A stretch of DNA of 64,000 bases from an uncultured Oxalobacteraceae bacterium (GCA_903862415.1 CAIOYD010000064.1:1-64000), one strand, 5' to 3'. Counted from the first letter of the stretch, positions 1 to 9,819 are shown. The notes: generated from the sequence alone by a model not told the origin. Translations and numbers: made by a program.

Positions 1-16
1 GATGGTGACACACTAA
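1..16 (+). CDS. 3' end of an upstream gene (possible)
   Basis: In the second frame the window opens with four sense codons followed by TAA at 14-16. The next gene starts 12 bases later, after a good ribosome-binding site. This spacing suggests the tail of a preceding co-transcribed gene. If the next gene is GmtX-like, this would be expected to be another member of the same integration trio. Only five codons are visible, so the call rests on spacing alone. Confidence 0.25.
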
Positions 17-27
17 GGTGGAAACTT

Positions 28-762
28 TTGGGCGCTGTTTCCACCTCTAATCTGGTAAGTATTGCACGCTGTTTGACATTTTTTCAAGCACTCCTTCAAA
101 AGCCTGGTGGCCGATCAGAGCGCCGGGTGGCCTTAGCAAAACTCCATGAAATCTGCCTGAAGCACCACGAATCCGGATCACTGGACTTCTCACTTCCGGT
201 AATAGGAAGACAGTGCGAAGCAGCTGGATTCATCAAATCTCGAGCCCTATACAACGCTCAATCAGCAGATTATCGTGCACTGATAGAAGTCTGGGCATTG
301 TATTCAATATCTGACCAATCCCTCGGTTCGCTTAAAAGCAACACGAAATCTAATCAACCGATTGAGCCTAAACCAAGACACCGAATTGCACGTAACTATG
401 TAGAAGTCTTTTCTGGCGCGAAAATTGTGTCCAAAAATGAGGGCATCGTGTCCGGTTTGGAGTTGAAGATCAAAATGCTGGAATCGCAACTTAAGATACT
501 TGAGGGAAAACTTGAAGACGAGGACTTAATAAAAGAATCCACAGTAAGCCGGCCGCGTGGGCGTCCTTCAAGTGCGGAATCAGATTGGGAATTGAAGCCA
601 AAAGATGTGGAGACGTTGAAAAAAGCAATCCATCCGAGATTCATTAAGAACCAAGGATGGAGCGTCAGTCCCCGAGGGGAAATATTAAATTCTTCTGGTG
701 AAATCCTGTATGAATCTAGCTACATACAAGCCATAAAAAAGCTTTTGGCCAACAGAAACTAA
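28..762 (+). CDS. GmtX-like mobile-island protein
   Basis: This 244-residue protein starts at a TTG preceded by a strong AAGGTGG site six bases upstream; the frame stays open to the window edge, so a longer N-terminus is not excluded. The N-terminal third is helical with a conserved-looking GGRSERR patch. Residues about 140-170 look like a charged coiled coil, a basic RPRGRPSS stretch follows, and a compact C-terminal domain starts near residue 195. No catalytic motif is visible, so it is not a recombinase. From memory of the family it resembles GmtX, the third protein of Gamma-Mobile-Trio islands (recombinase GmtY, integrase GmtZ, GmtX). Being the last gene before the tmRNA 3' end fits an island-edge gene. 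The family assignment is an inference; a hypothetical DNA-associated protein is the fallback. Confidence 0.5.
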   Translation: MGAVSTSNLVSIARCLTFFQALLQKPGGRSERRVALAKLHEICLKHHESGSLDFSLPVIGRQCEAAGFIKSRALYNAQSADYRALIEVWALYSISDQSLGSLKSNTKSNQPIEPKPRHRIARNYVEVFSGAKIVSKNEGIVSGLELKIKMLESQLKILEGKLEDEDLIKESTVSRPRGRPSSAESDWELKPKDVETLKKAIHPRFIKNQGWSVSPRGEILNSSGEILYESSYIQAIKKLLANRN

Positions 763-840
763 GTGTTATCAAAATAAAATCAAATTAACTATGTATTTCT
801 TAAATAGCAATAAATGAACTGGGCAAATCGTGTCCAACTA

Positions 841-870
841 CAGGGTAATTGGAGGGTATTCCAGGGTATT
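841..870 (+). repeat. three phased 10-bp direct repeats, possible recombinase arm sites
   Basis: Three tandem units each end in AGGGTA(A/T)TT and follow one another at exactly 10-bp spacing, one helical turn. They lie between the last island gene and the tmRNA 3' end. Short direct repeats beside a tRNA or tmRNA 3' end often serve as arm-type binding sites of tyrosine recombinases or excisionases; that role is inferred here from position only. Confidence 0.4.
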
Positions 871-915
871 TATTGTTAAATTGTAAATCGCAAGTCATTG
901 ATTTTAAACGAATTA

Positions 916-1275
916 TGGTGGAGGCGGCGGGAATCGAACCCGCGTCCGCAAATACTCTACAGACAGTTCTACATACTTAGTGCTGTAATTTAATTTAATC
1001 GTTACGACGCGCACGCACACGCTGCGTATTGACGAGTTACCTATTATTTAGTCGCTAACCAAGTAACCCGGCCAAAGACGATTCCCTATGAATGACTCTA
1101 CTGCTGTTGCCAGCCCACCCTAGGGACGAGATGGTGTAGAGAAAGCAGCAATTAAGCTACTTTTGCGTACGAGTTATCGTTTGCAGTTATAAATTTCTGG
1201 ATGTATTTACGAGGTGACCAGCCCTCGGTATGCCCTGCGCTGCTTTGTAACCCACGTCGAAGCCAGGTCGCCCCC
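916..1275 (-). ncRNA. ssrA: transfer-messenger RNA (tmRNA)
   Basis: tmRNA rescues stalled ribosomes and tags the unfinished protein for proteolysis, working with SmpB. Read on the minus strand, the 5' end is GGGGGCGACC and the 3' end closes with a T-arm and CCTCCACCA. These pair as an alanine acceptor stem with the G3-U70 wobble. The resume codon GCA is at 1182-1184 and the open frame runs to TAA at 1152-1154. It encodes ANDNSYAKVA, so the full tag is A plus these ten residues. The ending differs from the ALAA usual in this class. The 3' end is CCA-encoded and is the probable attachment site of the element to its left. Confidence 0.95.
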
Positions 1276-1288
1276 AAAACAGATCCCC

Positions 1289-1318
1289 ATTGTACCGCAT
1301 TTGGAGCGCAAAGAGTAA
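1289..1318 (-). promoter_or_regulatory. probable ssrA promoter
   Basis: On the minus strand a TACAAT -10 element (1289-1294) lies about 14 bases before the mature tmRNA 5' end, leaving room for a short leader removed by RNase P. A TTACTC box at 1313-1318 with an 18-base spacer is the best -35 candidate. The -10 is convincing, the -35 weak. Confidence 0.45.
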
Positions 1319-1348
1319 TACGTACCTGCCGCAGTCAAAATGACCTGT

Positions 1349-2008
1349 TCAGGCAAGTAAGGCGTACAGGTCGGTTGGGTGGTGCAACAGCAGGTCGGCT
1401 TGCCATTGTTGCGGTTCGGACTGGCCGCAATAACCCCAGGTCACGGCAATGCTGTGCATGCCGGCTGCGTGGGCAGCCTGGATGTCGCGCAGGTCGTCGC
1501 CCAGATAGCAGCAGTCAGCGGGTGCTACCTGCAATTGCCTGGCGGCTTCAAACAGCGGTTCCGGGTGTGGTTTGGCGTGCTCGGTGGTGTCGCCGGAAAT
1601 GATGCAGCCGCTCTGCTGTAGCCCCAGTAATGGAACTAAGGGCAGGGTGAAGCGTGCTGCCTTGTTGGTGACGATGCCCCAGGGAATCTGGCGGGTGGTC
1701 AGGGTTTGCAGTAATTCGGCTATGCCGGCAAATAAACGACTGTGCTCGCAAATGGCGGCGGCATAGTTGGCCAAAAATTCGAGCCGCATGGCTTCAAAAT
1801 CAGTATCTTCCGGCGTGATGTGAAAACCGGCCGCCAACAAACCGCGCGCACCGGCAGAGGCATGTGGGCGTAGCTGTTCATACGGAACCAGTGGCAGTTG
1901 ACGCTGGAGGCGCATCAGATTGACGGCGGCCGCCAGATCGGGTGCGGTGTCAGCCAGCGTGCCATCGAGATCAAACAGAACTGCGCGGGCAGAAAACGGT
2001 GAACTCAT
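1349..2008 (-). CDS. gph: phosphoglycolate phosphatase
   Basis: A 219-residue HAD-superfamily hydrolase. Gph removes phosphate from 2-phosphoglycolate, a product of DNA-end repair and oxygenase side reactions, in the cytoplasm. Motif I, DLDGT, is at residues 13-17 with both aspartates present. The helical cap follows, then a TNK segment (motif II/III region) and the [10 protein letters not shown] motif IV that binds magnesium. Its start codon overlaps the ubiG stop by ATGA (2005-2008), so the two genes are translationally coupled. The ubiG-gph pairing is common in proteobacteria and supports Gph over other HAD phosphatases, whose substrates cannot be told apart by sequence alone. Confidence 0.85.
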   Translation of the reverse strand: MSSPFSARAVLFDLDGTLADTAPDLAAAVNLMRLQRQLPLVPYEQLRPHASAGARGLLAAGFHITPEDTDFEAMRLEFLANYAAAICEHSRLFAGIAELLQTLTTRQIPWGIVTNKAARFTLPLVPLLGLQQSGCIISGDTTEHAKPHPEPLFEAARQLQVAPADCCYLGDDLRDIQAAHAAGMHSIAVTWGYCGQSEPQQWQADLLLHHPTDLYALLA

Positions 2009-2700
2009 GCGCTGCGGCGGCAGGCAGCCAGATAGTTGACGCTGGTGTCGGCATTGAGCGAATAGACTTTACTCAACGGGTTGTAACTCATACCGCGCAA
2101 CGACAGCAATTCCAGCCCGGCCAGACGGGCTGACTGTGCCAGCTCGGAGGGGGTGATGAATTTGCTGTAGTCGTGCGTACCTTTGGGCAGCATTTGCAGC
2201 AGATACTCGGCTCCCAGTACCGCGTACAGATAAGCTTTTGGATTGCGGTTCAGGGTCGAGAAAAACACCAGTCCCCCGGGTTTGACCAGTTGTGCGCAGG
2301 CCTGGACGATGGAAGCTGGGTCAGGGACATGTTCAAGCATTTCCATGCAGGTCACGACATCAAACTGTCCGGGTTCCTGGCTGGCCATCTGTTCGGCGGC
2401 AATGTGCAGGTAGCGGATACTCAGGTTCGATTCCAGACTGTGCAGGTCAGCGACTTTCAGGGCTTTTTCTGATAAATCGATGCCGGTGACGTCCGCCCCT
2501 TTTTTGGCCATGGATTCGGTTAAAATGCCGCCGCCACAACCGACGTCGAGTACTTTTTTACCATTTAAGGCCGCGCGCGCATTAATCCACTCAAGCCGTA
2601 ACGGGTTGATTTCATGTAAGGGGCGGAATTCGGAAGAGGCGTCCCACCAGTGATGGGCAACGTCGCTAAATTTCTGGATTTCTAGAGGGTCTGCATTCAT
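2005..2700 (-). CDS. ubiG: ubiquinone biosynthesis O-methyltransferase UbiG
   Basis: UbiG carries out both O-methylations of the ubiquinone head group using S-adenosylmethionine, at the inner face of the membrane. The 231 residues match the family length. The N-terminus has the typical HHWWD and LHEINPLR segments. The SAM-binding loop LDVGCGGG is at residues 51-58, and [10 protein letters not shown] and the PGG post-motif follow. The C-terminal NPL...Y segment is also typical. It is the first gene of a two-gene unit with gph, and the intergenic terminator to its right insulates it from the OmpA-family gene. Confidence 0.93.
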   Translation of the reverse strand: MNADPLEIQKFSDVAHHWWDASSEFRPLHEINPLRLEWINARAALNGKKVLDVGCGGGILTESMAKKGADVTGIDLSEKALKVADLHSLESNLSIRYLHIAAEQMASQEPGQFDVVTCMEMLEHVPDPASIVQACAQLVKPGGLVFFSTLNRNPKAYLYAVLGAEYLLQMLPKGTHDYSKFITPSELAQSARLAGLELLSLRGMSYNPLSKVYSLNADTSVNYLAACRRSA

Positions 2701-2743
2701 GGACGTATCTTAACCAAGAAACGGTTAGTTTTCAATCAGGCAA

Positions 2744-2769
2744 ATAAAAAACCCCGCCGTAGCGGGGTT
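2744..2769 (-). terminator. intrinsic terminator of the OmpA-family gene
   Basis: An 8-bp GC-rich stem (AACCCCGC / GCGGGGTT, four-base loop) is followed on the minus strand by a run of T. It lies just after the OmpA-family stop codon and before ubiG. Confidence 0.85.
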
Positions 2770-2797
2770 GATTTTTGCGCTCAGGCTAGTGCACAAA

Positions 2798-3502
2798 TTA
2801 TTTGTTGATTGTGCGAGTGCCAACGACTTCGATTTCAACGCGACGGTTTTTGGCGCGGCCTTCTTTGGTTTTGTTGTCAGCAACCGGTTGTTTTTCACCT
2901 TTGCCGGAAGTATAGACGCGGTCAGCGGCAACACCTTGAGCAACGATGAAGGCTTTGACGGCTTCAGCACGACGGATGGATAATTTTTGATTGTAGACTT
3001 CGGTGCCGATTGAATCGGTGTGGCCGGTGGCAACAATGGCTTCTACATTGACATCTTTTAAGTGTGCAACGAGTTCGGTGATTTTTGTTTTACCTTCAGA
3101 TTTTAATTCGGACTTATCAAAATCAAACAGGGCATCGGCAGCAAAAGTCACTTTTTCTGAAGTTGGTGTGGCTACAGCCGCGACAGGTGCAGCAACCGGA
3201 GTGGCAACGGGTGCCGGAGCGGCAGCAACCGGGGTTGGAGCAGGGGCTGGGGCTGGAGCAGGAGCTGGTTTAGGGGCTTCAACGCCATCGCAGCCAACGA
3301 CAACGGCATCGGCCGGTGTCCAGTAGCCGGTGTGGATGCACAGACCATAGGTGTCACGCACGATATTGCCTTGTACGTCCTGGACATAGGCGCTGTAAGG
3401 CACAGGAGCTTTGGTATTGGTCACCAAATTAGTTTGTGCCGAAGCCGAAAATGCCAGTGCTGATACGGAAGCAGCGAAAATCAGTTTTGCAAATTTGAAC
3501 AT
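2798..3502 (-). CDS. OmpA-family peptidoglycan-binding outer-membrane protein
   Basis: This 234-residue secreted protein is likely to tie the outer membrane to the cell wall. The start at 3502 is chosen because a GAGAGGGAAC ribosome-binding site precedes it and a clean signal peptide follows (cleavage after ASA at about residue 22); longer upstream starts lack both. A short mature N-terminus of about 55 residues is followed by a long alanine-proline linker (about 78-118). The C-terminal OmpA domain has the LFDFDKSEL opening, the TGHTDSIG peptidoglycan-binding motif and NRRVEI near the end. The N-terminal part is too short for the eight-strand barrel of E. coli OmpA. Similar OmpA-type genes lie upstream of gyrA in many Burkholderiales. 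Confidence 0.88.
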   Translation of the reverse strand: MFKFAKLIFAASVSALAFSASAQTNLVTNTKAPVPYSAYVQDVQGNIVRDTYGLCIHTGYWTPADAVVVGCDGVEAPKPAPAPAPAPAPTPVAAAPAPVATPVAAPVAAVATPTSEKVTFAADALFDFDKSELKSEGKTKITELVAHLKDVNVEAIVATGHTDSIGTEVYNQKLSIRRAEAVKAFIVAQGVAADRVYTSGKGEKQPVADNKTKEGRAKNRRVEIEVVGTRTINK

Positions 3503-4000
3503 AGTTCCCTCTCGAGTAAGCTGGTTGCAGTATGTCTGCAATTGAAATTGAAAGCGCGATGCTAACATGTCTTTGTGACACGGTGATTGTGTGGTTTCCG
3601 CACAAATTGGCGCAGGTGTCATTTTGGCATAGTCAGTTTTTTATAGCTATTTTTGCCATGTTTTAAATATGGGCAAGTCGCTAAGTGTTGTAATTTTACA
3701 TTAAAATTTGGCAATTTATTGCTGAACAGGCTATTTTTTTTTAAAAAAAACAGCAAATTTTATTTTAAATATTGACCCGTGGAAATAATTGTGTTTATGA
3801 AATTATTTTTGCCCTGTGTTGGTTGCTGACGTGGAATTTTTGCTTCTATATGCATAGGTAAAACTTTCGATGGTAGAGCTACAACATGGTAGAATCTTAG
3901 GTTTGGCGCGTGAAATAATAATTTTATGTGTCAACTCGTCGATGGGGCGCTGATTGAATGCGGCGCTTTACCCTTAATGTCAAGTTAACAGACTGCCTGC
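3503..4000. other. AT-rich divergent promoter region of ompA-type gene and gyrA
   Basis: This 498-bp stretch has no gene. It is AT-rich, with long T and A runs near 3735-3770, and must carry the outward promoters of both neighbours. A TAGAAT -10 candidate for gyrA lies at 3890-3895 with a poor TTCGAT -35 about 18 bases upstream. The leader of about 100 bases after it shows no recognisable riboswitch. Confidence 0.4.
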
Positions 4001-6664
4001 ATGACTATGGATCAATTCGCTAAAGAAACACTCCCGATTTCCCTTGAGGAAGAGATGCGCAAGAGTTACCTCGATTACGCCATGAGCGTGATCGTAGGCC
4101 GGGCACTGCCCGATGTCCGGGATGGTTTGAAACCAGTGCACCGGCGCGTGTTGTTTGCGATGCATGAAATGAATAACGTCTACAACCGTCCGTTCGTGAA
4201 GTGTGCTCGTGTGGTCGGTGAAGTCATGGGTAAATACCATCCCCATGGCGATGCCTCGATTTACGATACGCTGGTGCGGATGGCGCAGCATTTTTCTTTG
4301 CGCTACACCCTTGTTGATGGTCAGGGTAACTTTGGTTCGGTCGATGGCGATAACGCCGCGGCGATGCGTTACACCGAGTGCCGGCTGTCAAAAATCGCCA
4401 ATGAAATCCTGGCCGACATCGATAAAGAAACGGTGGATTTTGTGCCGAATTATGACGGTAAAGAAAAAGAACCGTCGGTATTGCCAACCCGGATTCCCAA
4501 TTTGCTCATTAACGGTGCTTCCGGGATTGCGGTGGGGATGGCGACCAATATTCCGCCACACAATATCACCGAAGTCATTACCGGTGCGTTGCATCTGCTG
4601 AGTAATCCGGACTGTTCGATCGATGAATTGATCGAAATTATTCCTGCGCCAGATTTCCCGACTGCCGGAATTATTTACGGCGTTTCCGGTGTGCGTGATG
4701 GTTATCGTACCGGTCGCGGCCGCGTGGTAATGCGCGCCAAAACGCATTACGAAGAATATGGCAAGGAAGGCCGTACTGCACTGATCGTGGATGAGCTGCC
4801 GTATCAGGTGAATAAAAAATCGCTGCTGGAACGCATTGCTGAATTGGTGCGTGACAAAAAACTTGACGGTATTTCAGATATTCGCGATGAATCCGACAAG
4901 TCGGGTATGCGCGTGGTGATTGAATTGAAACGCAATGAAGTGCCGGAAGTGATCCTGAATAATCTGTACAAACAGACGCAGTTGCAGGATACCTTTGGTA
5001 TGAATATGGTGGCGCTGGTCAACGGCCAGCCTAAGCTGCTTAACCTCAAGCAGATGCTGGATTGTTTCCTGTCGCACCGCCGCGAAGTGGTCACACGTCG
5101 CACAGTGTTTGAACTGAAAAAAGCCCGTGAACGTGGTCATATGCTTGAAGGTCTGGCGGTTGCGCTGGCCAATATCGATGATTTCATCGCCATCATCAAG
5201 GCAGCACCAACGCCGCCGATGGCAAAATCCGAATTGATGAGCCGTGCCTGGGATTCTTCCATGGTACGTGAAATGCTCACCCGTACCAGTGCAGATAATG
5301 CCGCTGGTATCGATGCTTTCCGTCCGGCCAATCTGCCGAAACATTATGGTATCCAGACCGATGGCCTGTATAAACTGTCCGATGATCAGGCACAGGAAAT
5401 TCTGCAGATGCGTCTGCAACGCCTGACCGGTCTGGAGCAGGACAAGATTGTCAATGAATACAAAGAAATGATGATACAGATCGCTGATTTGCTCGACATT
5501 CTGTCCAAGCCAGCGCGCGTGACTCATATCATTACCGACGAACTCACCGCCGCCATGAATGAATACGGTATCGGCTCGAAAGATGAGCGTCGTTCTGAAA
5601 TCGTTCACAATGCGACCGAACTGGAAACTGAAGATCTGATCACGCCGCAAGATATGGTCGTCACACTGTCGCACACGGGCTACATGAAGTCGCAGCCAGT
5701 GTCGGAATACCGCGCACAAAAACGCGGCGGTCGCGGCAAGCAAGCCATGGCGACTAAGGATGATGATTGGATTGAGCAGTTGTTTACGGCCAATACCCAT
5801 GATTACATTTTGTGTTTCAGTAATCGCGGTCGCATGTACTGGCTCAAAGTATGGGAAGTGCCACAGGGTTCACGCAATTCACGCGGCAAGCCGATCGTGA
5901 ATATGTTCCCGTTGCATGATGGTGAAAAAATTACCGTGATTCTGCCGGTGTCGGGCGACAATCGTACCTTCCCTGAAGATCACTATATTTTCATGGCCAC
6001 CAGCCTGGGCGTGGTGAAAAAATCCGCATTGAGTGATTTCAGCAATCCGCGTAAAGCCGGCATTATTGCGGTTGATCTCGATGAGGGCGATTTCCTCATT
6101 GGTGCGGCTCTGACCGATGGTCAGCATGATGTGATGCTGTTCTCGGATTCAGGTAAAGCAGTGCGCTTTGATGAAAACGATGTCCGTCCTATGGGCCGGA
6201 CCGCACGTGGTGTGCGTGGCATGAATCTCGAAGATGGACAACAGGTGATTGCTCTGCTGGTAGCTGAAAATGAACAGCAGTCGGTGCTCACAGCAACAGA
6301 AAATGGTTTTGGCAAACGCACACCGATTACCGAATACACCCGTCATGGCCGCGGCACCAAAGGCATGATTGCAATTCAGACTTCCGAGCGTAACGGTAAA
6401 GTGGTGGCTGCCACGCTGGTGGATTCGACCGATGAAATTCTGTTGATTACCACCGGTGGTGTCCTGATCCGCACCCGGGTTGCCGAAATCCGTGAAATGG
6501 GTCGTGCCACTCAGGGTGTGACCTTGATTGCGGTTGAAGATGGCACCAAGCTCAGTGGCTTGCAGCGCATCGTGGAAACCGATATTGAAGAAGTAATTTA
6601 TGAAAACGGCGAAGCGCCGGCATCGGAAAGTGATGCAGGAACTTCGGAGGACGCCGCAGAATGA
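4001..6664 (+). CDS. gyrA: DNA gyrase subunit A
   Basis: GyrA breaks and rejoins DNA in the A2B2 gyrase that introduces negative supercoils. The 887 residues are of normal length. The catalytic tyrosine is Tyr124 in AAMRYTEC. The quinolone-resistance region reads [10 protein letters not shown] (residues 80-89), so the E. coli Ser83 position is Ala85, followed by Ser86; the acidic Asp89 is kept. The C-terminal beta-pinwheel begins after residue 530 and carries a GyrA-box-like QKRGGRGKQ, with an acidic tail. The first ATG is used here; a second in-frame ATG two codons later is equally possible. The stop overlaps the serC start by ATGA. Confidence 0.98.
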   Translation: MTMDQFAKETLPISLEEEMRKSYLDYAMSVIVGRALPDVRDGLKPVHRRVLFAMHEMNNVYNRPFVKCARVVGEVMGKYHPHGDASIYDTLVRMAQHFSLRYTLVDGQGNFGSVDGDNAAAMRYTECRLSKIANEILADIDKETVDFVPNYDGKEKEPSVLPTRIPNLLINGASGIAVGMATNIPPHNITEVITGALHLLSNPDCSIDELIEIIPAPDFPTAGIIYGVSGVRDGYRTGRGRVVMRAKTHYEEYGKEGRTALIVDELPYQVNKKSLLERIAELVRDKKLDGISDIRDESDKSGMRVVIELKRNEVPEVILNNLYKQTQLQDTFGMNMVALVNGQPKLLNLKQMLDCFLSHRREVVTRRTVFELKKARERGHMLEGLAVALANIDDFIAIIKAAPTPPMAKSELMSRAWDSSMVREMLTRTSADNAAGIDAFRPANLPKHYGIQTDGLYKLSDDQAQEILQMRLQRLTGLEQDKIVNEYKEMMIQIADLLDILSKPARVTHIITDELTAAMNEYGIGSKDERRSEIVHNATELETEDLITPQDMVVTLSHTGYMKSQPVSEYRAQKRGGRGKQAMATKDDDWIEQLFTANTHDYILCFSNRGRMYWLKVWEVPQGSRNSRGKPIVNMFPLHDGEKITVILPVSGDNRTFPEDHYIFMATSLGVVKKSALSDFSNPRKAGIIAVDLDEGDFLIGAALTDGQHDVMLFSDSGKAVRFDENDVRPMGRTARGVRGMNLEDGQQVIALLVAENEQQSVLTATENGFGKRTPITEYTRHGRGTKGMIAIQTSERNGKVVAATLVDSTDEILLITTGGVLIRTRVAEIREMGRATQGVTLIAVEDGTKLSGLQRIVETDIEEVIYENGEAPASESDAGTSEDAAE

Positions 6665-7758
6665 TCTATAACTTTTCCGCCGGTCCTGCTGTGTTACCCA
6701 AAGAGGTATTGCAGCAGGCCGCCGCAGAAATGCTGGATTGGCATGGCAGCGGTATGTCGGTGATGGAAATGAGTCATCGTGGTGCCGAATTCATGTCGAT
6801 TCTGGCGGATGCGCAGCATAACCTGCGCGAATTGCTGGCGGTGCCTGATAATTATAAAATTTTGTTTATGCAGGGCGGTGCGATTGCCCAAAATGCGATC
6901 GTGCCGATGAATCTGGCTGGTGTTAAAACTGAGCAACCGGCTACACTGGATTATGTCTGCACCGGCTCCTGGTCAGTCAAGTCGATCAAGGAAGCGGCTA
7001 AATACGGTCGGGTGCAGGTAGTGGCGGACGCCAGAAATCATCCTTCCGGAAAGTTCTGTTCTATCCCCGTACCAGACTCCTGGCAGTTGTCTGCCGATGC
7101 GGCTTATCTGCATCTGTGTACCAATGAAACCATTGATGGGGTGGAATATCATTTTGTACCCCGGGTCAATGTGCCGATTGTGGCCGATATGTCGTCGAGT
7201 ATTTTGTCGCGCCAGATCAATGTGGCTGATTACGGCGTCATTTATGGTGGCGCACAAAAAAACATTGGCCCAGCCGGTTTGACGATCGTGATTGTGCGTG
7301 AAGATCTGCTCGGCCATGCGTTGCCTTGCTGCCCATCGGCGTTCAACTGGAAAACCGTGGCTGACAATGATTCCATGTTCAATACTCCGCCCACCTATGC
7401 CATTTATATAGCCGGTCTGGTTTTTCAGTGGATTAAGCGACAGGGGGGCGTGGCGGCGCTGGAAAAAATCAATATCGCCAAGGCAGCGTTGCTGTATGAC
7501 TACATCGATGGCAGTACGCTGTATGAAAATCGTATTCAGAAGGATTGCCGTTCACGCATGAATGTGCCGTTCTTTTTGCGCGATGAGAGCCTCAATGCAG
7601 CCTTTCTGAGTGCAGCCAAAGTGCTTGGCTTATTGCAGCTCAAAGGGCATAGCTCGGTCGGTGGTATGCGCGCCTCGATTTATAATGCCATGCCGATCGA
7701 AGGCGTGCAGGCGCTGGTGAATTTTATGCACGAATTTCAACAACAGCATTCCCGCTGA
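6661..7758 (+). CDS. serC: phosphoserine aminotransferase
   Basis: SerC is a PLP enzyme that converts 3-phosphohydroxypyruvate and glutamate to phosphoserine (serine synthesis) and also acts in pyridoxal phosphate synthesis. The 365-residue length is standard. The N-terminus [11 protein letters not shown] is diagnostic. The PLP lysine is Lys200 in [11 protein letters not shown], and the C-terminal [18 protein letters not shown] segment is also typical. It is translationally coupled to gyrA and sits directly before pheA, the usual order in Burkholderiales. Confidence 0.97.
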   Translation: MIYNFSAGPAVLPKEVLQQAAAEMLDWHGSGMSVMEMSHRGAEFMSILADAQHNLRELLAVPDNYKILFMQGGAIAQNAIVPMNLAGVKTEQPATLDYVCTGSWSVKSIKEAAKYGRVQVVADARNHPSGKFCSIPVPDSWQLSADAAYLHLCTNETIDGVEYHFVPRVNVPIVADMSSSILSRQINVADYGVIYGGAQKNIGPAGLTIVIVREDLLGHALPCCPSAFNWKTVADNDSMFNTPPTYAIYIAGLVFQWIKRQGGVAALEKINIAKAALLYDYIDGSTLYENRIQKDCRSRMNVPFFLRDESLNAAFLSAAKVLGLLQLKGHSSVGGMRASIYNAMPIEGVQALVNFMHEFQQQHSR

Positions 7759-7781
7759 TTTAGAAGTTGGCAAGGACAACC

Positions 7782-8858
7782 ATGAGTATTGATCAGCAAT
7801 TAAAACCCCTGCGCGAAAAAATTGACTCCGTCGATGCGCAGATTCTGGCATTGTTAAATGCGCGTGCCGAATTGGCTCAGCAAGTTGGTCATCTGAAAGC
7901 CAACACCAATGCACCGGTGTTGCGACCGGAACGCGAAGCCCAGGTATTACGCGGTGTGGCCGAGAACAACCCGGGACCATTGCCGGATCTGGCGGTGCAG
8001 CTGATATTCCGGGAAGTAATGTCGGCCTGTCGCGCACTCGAGCGCCGGGTGACCGTCGCTTATCTGGGGCCAACAGGAACTTTCAGTGAGCAGGCAGTGT
8101 TTCAGCAATTCGGCCATGCCATTACCCTGTTGCCCTGTATTTCTATCGATGAAGTCTTCCGCACCACGGAAGCCGGTACCGCCGATTTTGGTGTGGTACC
8201 GGTCGAAAATTCCAGCGAAGGTGCGGTCAACCGTACGCTCGATTTACTGCTGCAAACCAGTTTGTCGATCAGCGGTGAATTATCGATTCCGGTACAGCAC
8301 AGTCTGATGACCGTCTCCGGCAGCTTTGATGGTGTGAATAAAATCTGCGCCCATTCACAGGCGCTGGCTCAGTGTCAAACCTGGCTCAATCAGCATTACC
8401 CGTTCATGGAACGTGTGGCCGTGGCTTCGAATGGTGAAGCTGCCCGCATGGCCAGCCTTGATCCGAGTGTAGCGGCCATTGCCGGTGAAACCGCGGGTAA
8501 TCAATATGAACTGCAGGTGGTGCATGCTCATATTCAGGATGATCCGCACAACCGTACCCGATTTGCCGTGATTGGTCACACCCAGTGTCTGGCTAGTGGT
8601 AAAGATCAGACTTCGCTGGTGCTGGCTGTGCCGAACAAAGCTGGTGCGGTCTACTCTCTGCTGGCACCGTTCATGCAGTTTGGTGTTTCCATGACGCGCT
8701 TTGAATCGCGCCCGGCACGCACCGGTACCTGGGAATACTATTTCTACATTGACGTCGAAGGGCATCAGAATGATGCTGCGGTAGCACGTTCACTGGCGGA
8801 ACTCAAAAATACAGCCGCCTTTTTTAAAATTCTCGGCTCTTACCCGCTCAGTATTTAA
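7782..8858 (+). CDS. pheA: bifunctional chorismate mutase / prephenate dehydratase
   Basis: This P-protein of 358 residues converts chorismate to prephenate and then to phenylpyruvate for phenylalanine synthesis. The start at 7782 has an AAGGA site five bases upstream; a longer frame upstream has none. Residues 1-90 form the AroQ-type chorismate mutase, with LREKIDSVDAQIL and RPEREAQVLR. The prephenate dehydratase domain begins at YLGPTGTFSEQA, with the VVPVENSSEG catalytic segment. The C-terminal ACT domain contains ESRP, the site of phenylalanine feedback inhibition. Confidence 0.96.
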   Translation: MSIDQQLKPLREKIDSVDAQILALLNARAELAQQVGHLKANTNAPVLRPEREAQVLRGVAENNPGPLPDLAVQLIFREVMSACRALERRVTVAYLGPTGTFSEQAVFQQFGHAITLLPCISIDEVFRTTEAGTADFGVVPVENSSEGAVNRTLDLLLQTSLSISGELSIPVQHSLMTVSGSFDGVNKICAHSQALAQCQTWLNQHYPFMERVAVASNGEAARMASLDPSVAAIAGETAGNQYELQVVHAHIQDDPHNRTRFAVIGHTQCLASGKDQTSLVLAVPNKAGAVYSLLAPFMQFGVSMTRFESRPARTGTWEYYFYIDVEGHQNDAAVARSLAELKNTAAFFKILGSYPLSI

Positions 8859-8895
8859 ACCACGGCAGTTTTATCACTCCGACTATGAGGTTGTT

Positions 8896-9819
8896 TTGCA
8901 GGCGCATATAGTGAGCACACCATTGAAAAAAATAGTGATTTTCGGCGTCGGCTTAATCGGCGGCTCGTTTGCACTGGCGCTGAAAAAGCAGCACGCCGTC
9001 ACGCTCGTGGTGGGTGTGGATCGCCATCAGGCCAGTTTGCAGCGCGCGCTTGAGTTGGGAATTATCGATGTCGCCAGCAGCGATATTGAATCCGCGTTGC
9101 AGGATGCGGATCTGGTGCTCATTGCTGCGCCGGTAGCGCAGACAGGAGCGATTTTGCGCGCCATCTACCCATATTTGCAACCACAGACAATAGTGACCGA
9201 TGCCGGCAGCACCAAGGCGGATGTGGTGGCTGCTGCGCGCGCAGCGCTGGCAGAAAAAATCAGCCAGTTTGTTCCTGCCCATCCGATTGCCGGTCGCGAA
9301 TTGAATGGCCCGGATGCGGCTGTTGCCGATTTGTTTCGGGGCAAAAAACTGGTGATTACGGCGCTCGCTGAAAACAGCGCGCCAGCCATTAATGAGGTGG
9401 CGCAAGCATGGCAGCGCTGCGGTGCGCAGCCACATCATCTCACCCCTGAGCAGCATGACCATGTGTTTGCTGCCGTCAGTCATTTACCGCATTTACTGGC
9501 GTATGCGCTGGTTGATCAGATCACCGGCCAGCCACAAGCTGAGCTGCGTTTTCAATATGCCGCCAGCGGTTTTCGCGACTTTACCCGTATTGCCGGTTCT
9601 TCGGCGGAAATGTGGCGCGATATCAGTCTGGCCAACCGTACTGCCTTAATGGCAGAGCTGGCGCATTATCAGGCGCAGTTACAGCGTGTGTTTGCGGCCT
9701 TGCAACAAAATGATGGTGCAGAATTGTTAGCCATGTTCAGCAATGCGCAGGCAGCGCGCACACGCTGGATCGATTCGATCGAAGCCGCAGAAGCGCCTTC
9801 GCGTGAAGGTGGCGATTAA
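8896..9819 (+). CDS. tyrA: prephenate dehydrogenase
   Basis: TyrA oxidatively decarboxylates prephenate to 4-hydroxyphenylpyruvate for tyrosine synthesis. The nucleotide-binding loop GVGLIGGS is near residue 17. The prephenate-binding region shows HPIAGREL and the later [11 protein letters not shown] segment. A TTG start at 8896 with GAGG five bases upstream is chosen; the in-frame GTG at 8911 lacks such a site. The 307-residue length fits monofunctional enzymes. Many Burkholderiales carry a histidinol-phosphate aminotransferase gene between pheA and tyrA; here the genes are only 37 bases apart with nothing between. Confidence 0.93.
   Translation: MQAHIVSTPLKKIVIFGVGLIGGSFALALKKQHAVTLVVGVDRHQASLQRALELGIIDVASSDIESALQDADLVLIAAPVAQTGAILRAIYPYLQPQTIVTDAGSTKADVVAAARAALAEKISQFVPAHPIAGRELNGPDAAVADLFRGKKLVITALAENSAPAINEVAQAWQRCGAQPHHLTPEQHDHVFAAVSHLPHLLAYALVDQITGQPQAELRFQYAASGFRDFTRIAGSSAEMWRDISLANRTALMAELAHYQAQLQRVFAALQQNDGAELLAMFSNAQAARTRWIDSIEAAEAPSREGGD

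Noticed and set aside
916-990. Ordinary tRNA gene on minus
   Set aside because: The T-arm and CCA belong to the tmRNA, whose 5' half and tag frame are present 300 bases away.
1201-1602. Plus-strand frames over tmRNA and gph
   Set aside because: They run antisense to the tmRNA and to gph and have arginine- and cysteine-rich shadow composition with no ribosome-binding site.
3220-3275. Short tandem repeat in the OmpA-family gene
   Set aside because: It encodes the Ala-Pro linker and is ordinary for this protein type.
4874-5800. 308-codon minus-strand frame inside gyrA
   Set aside because: It is a shadow of the gyrA coding frame, rich in His, Phe and Ile from antisense codons, with no matching family.
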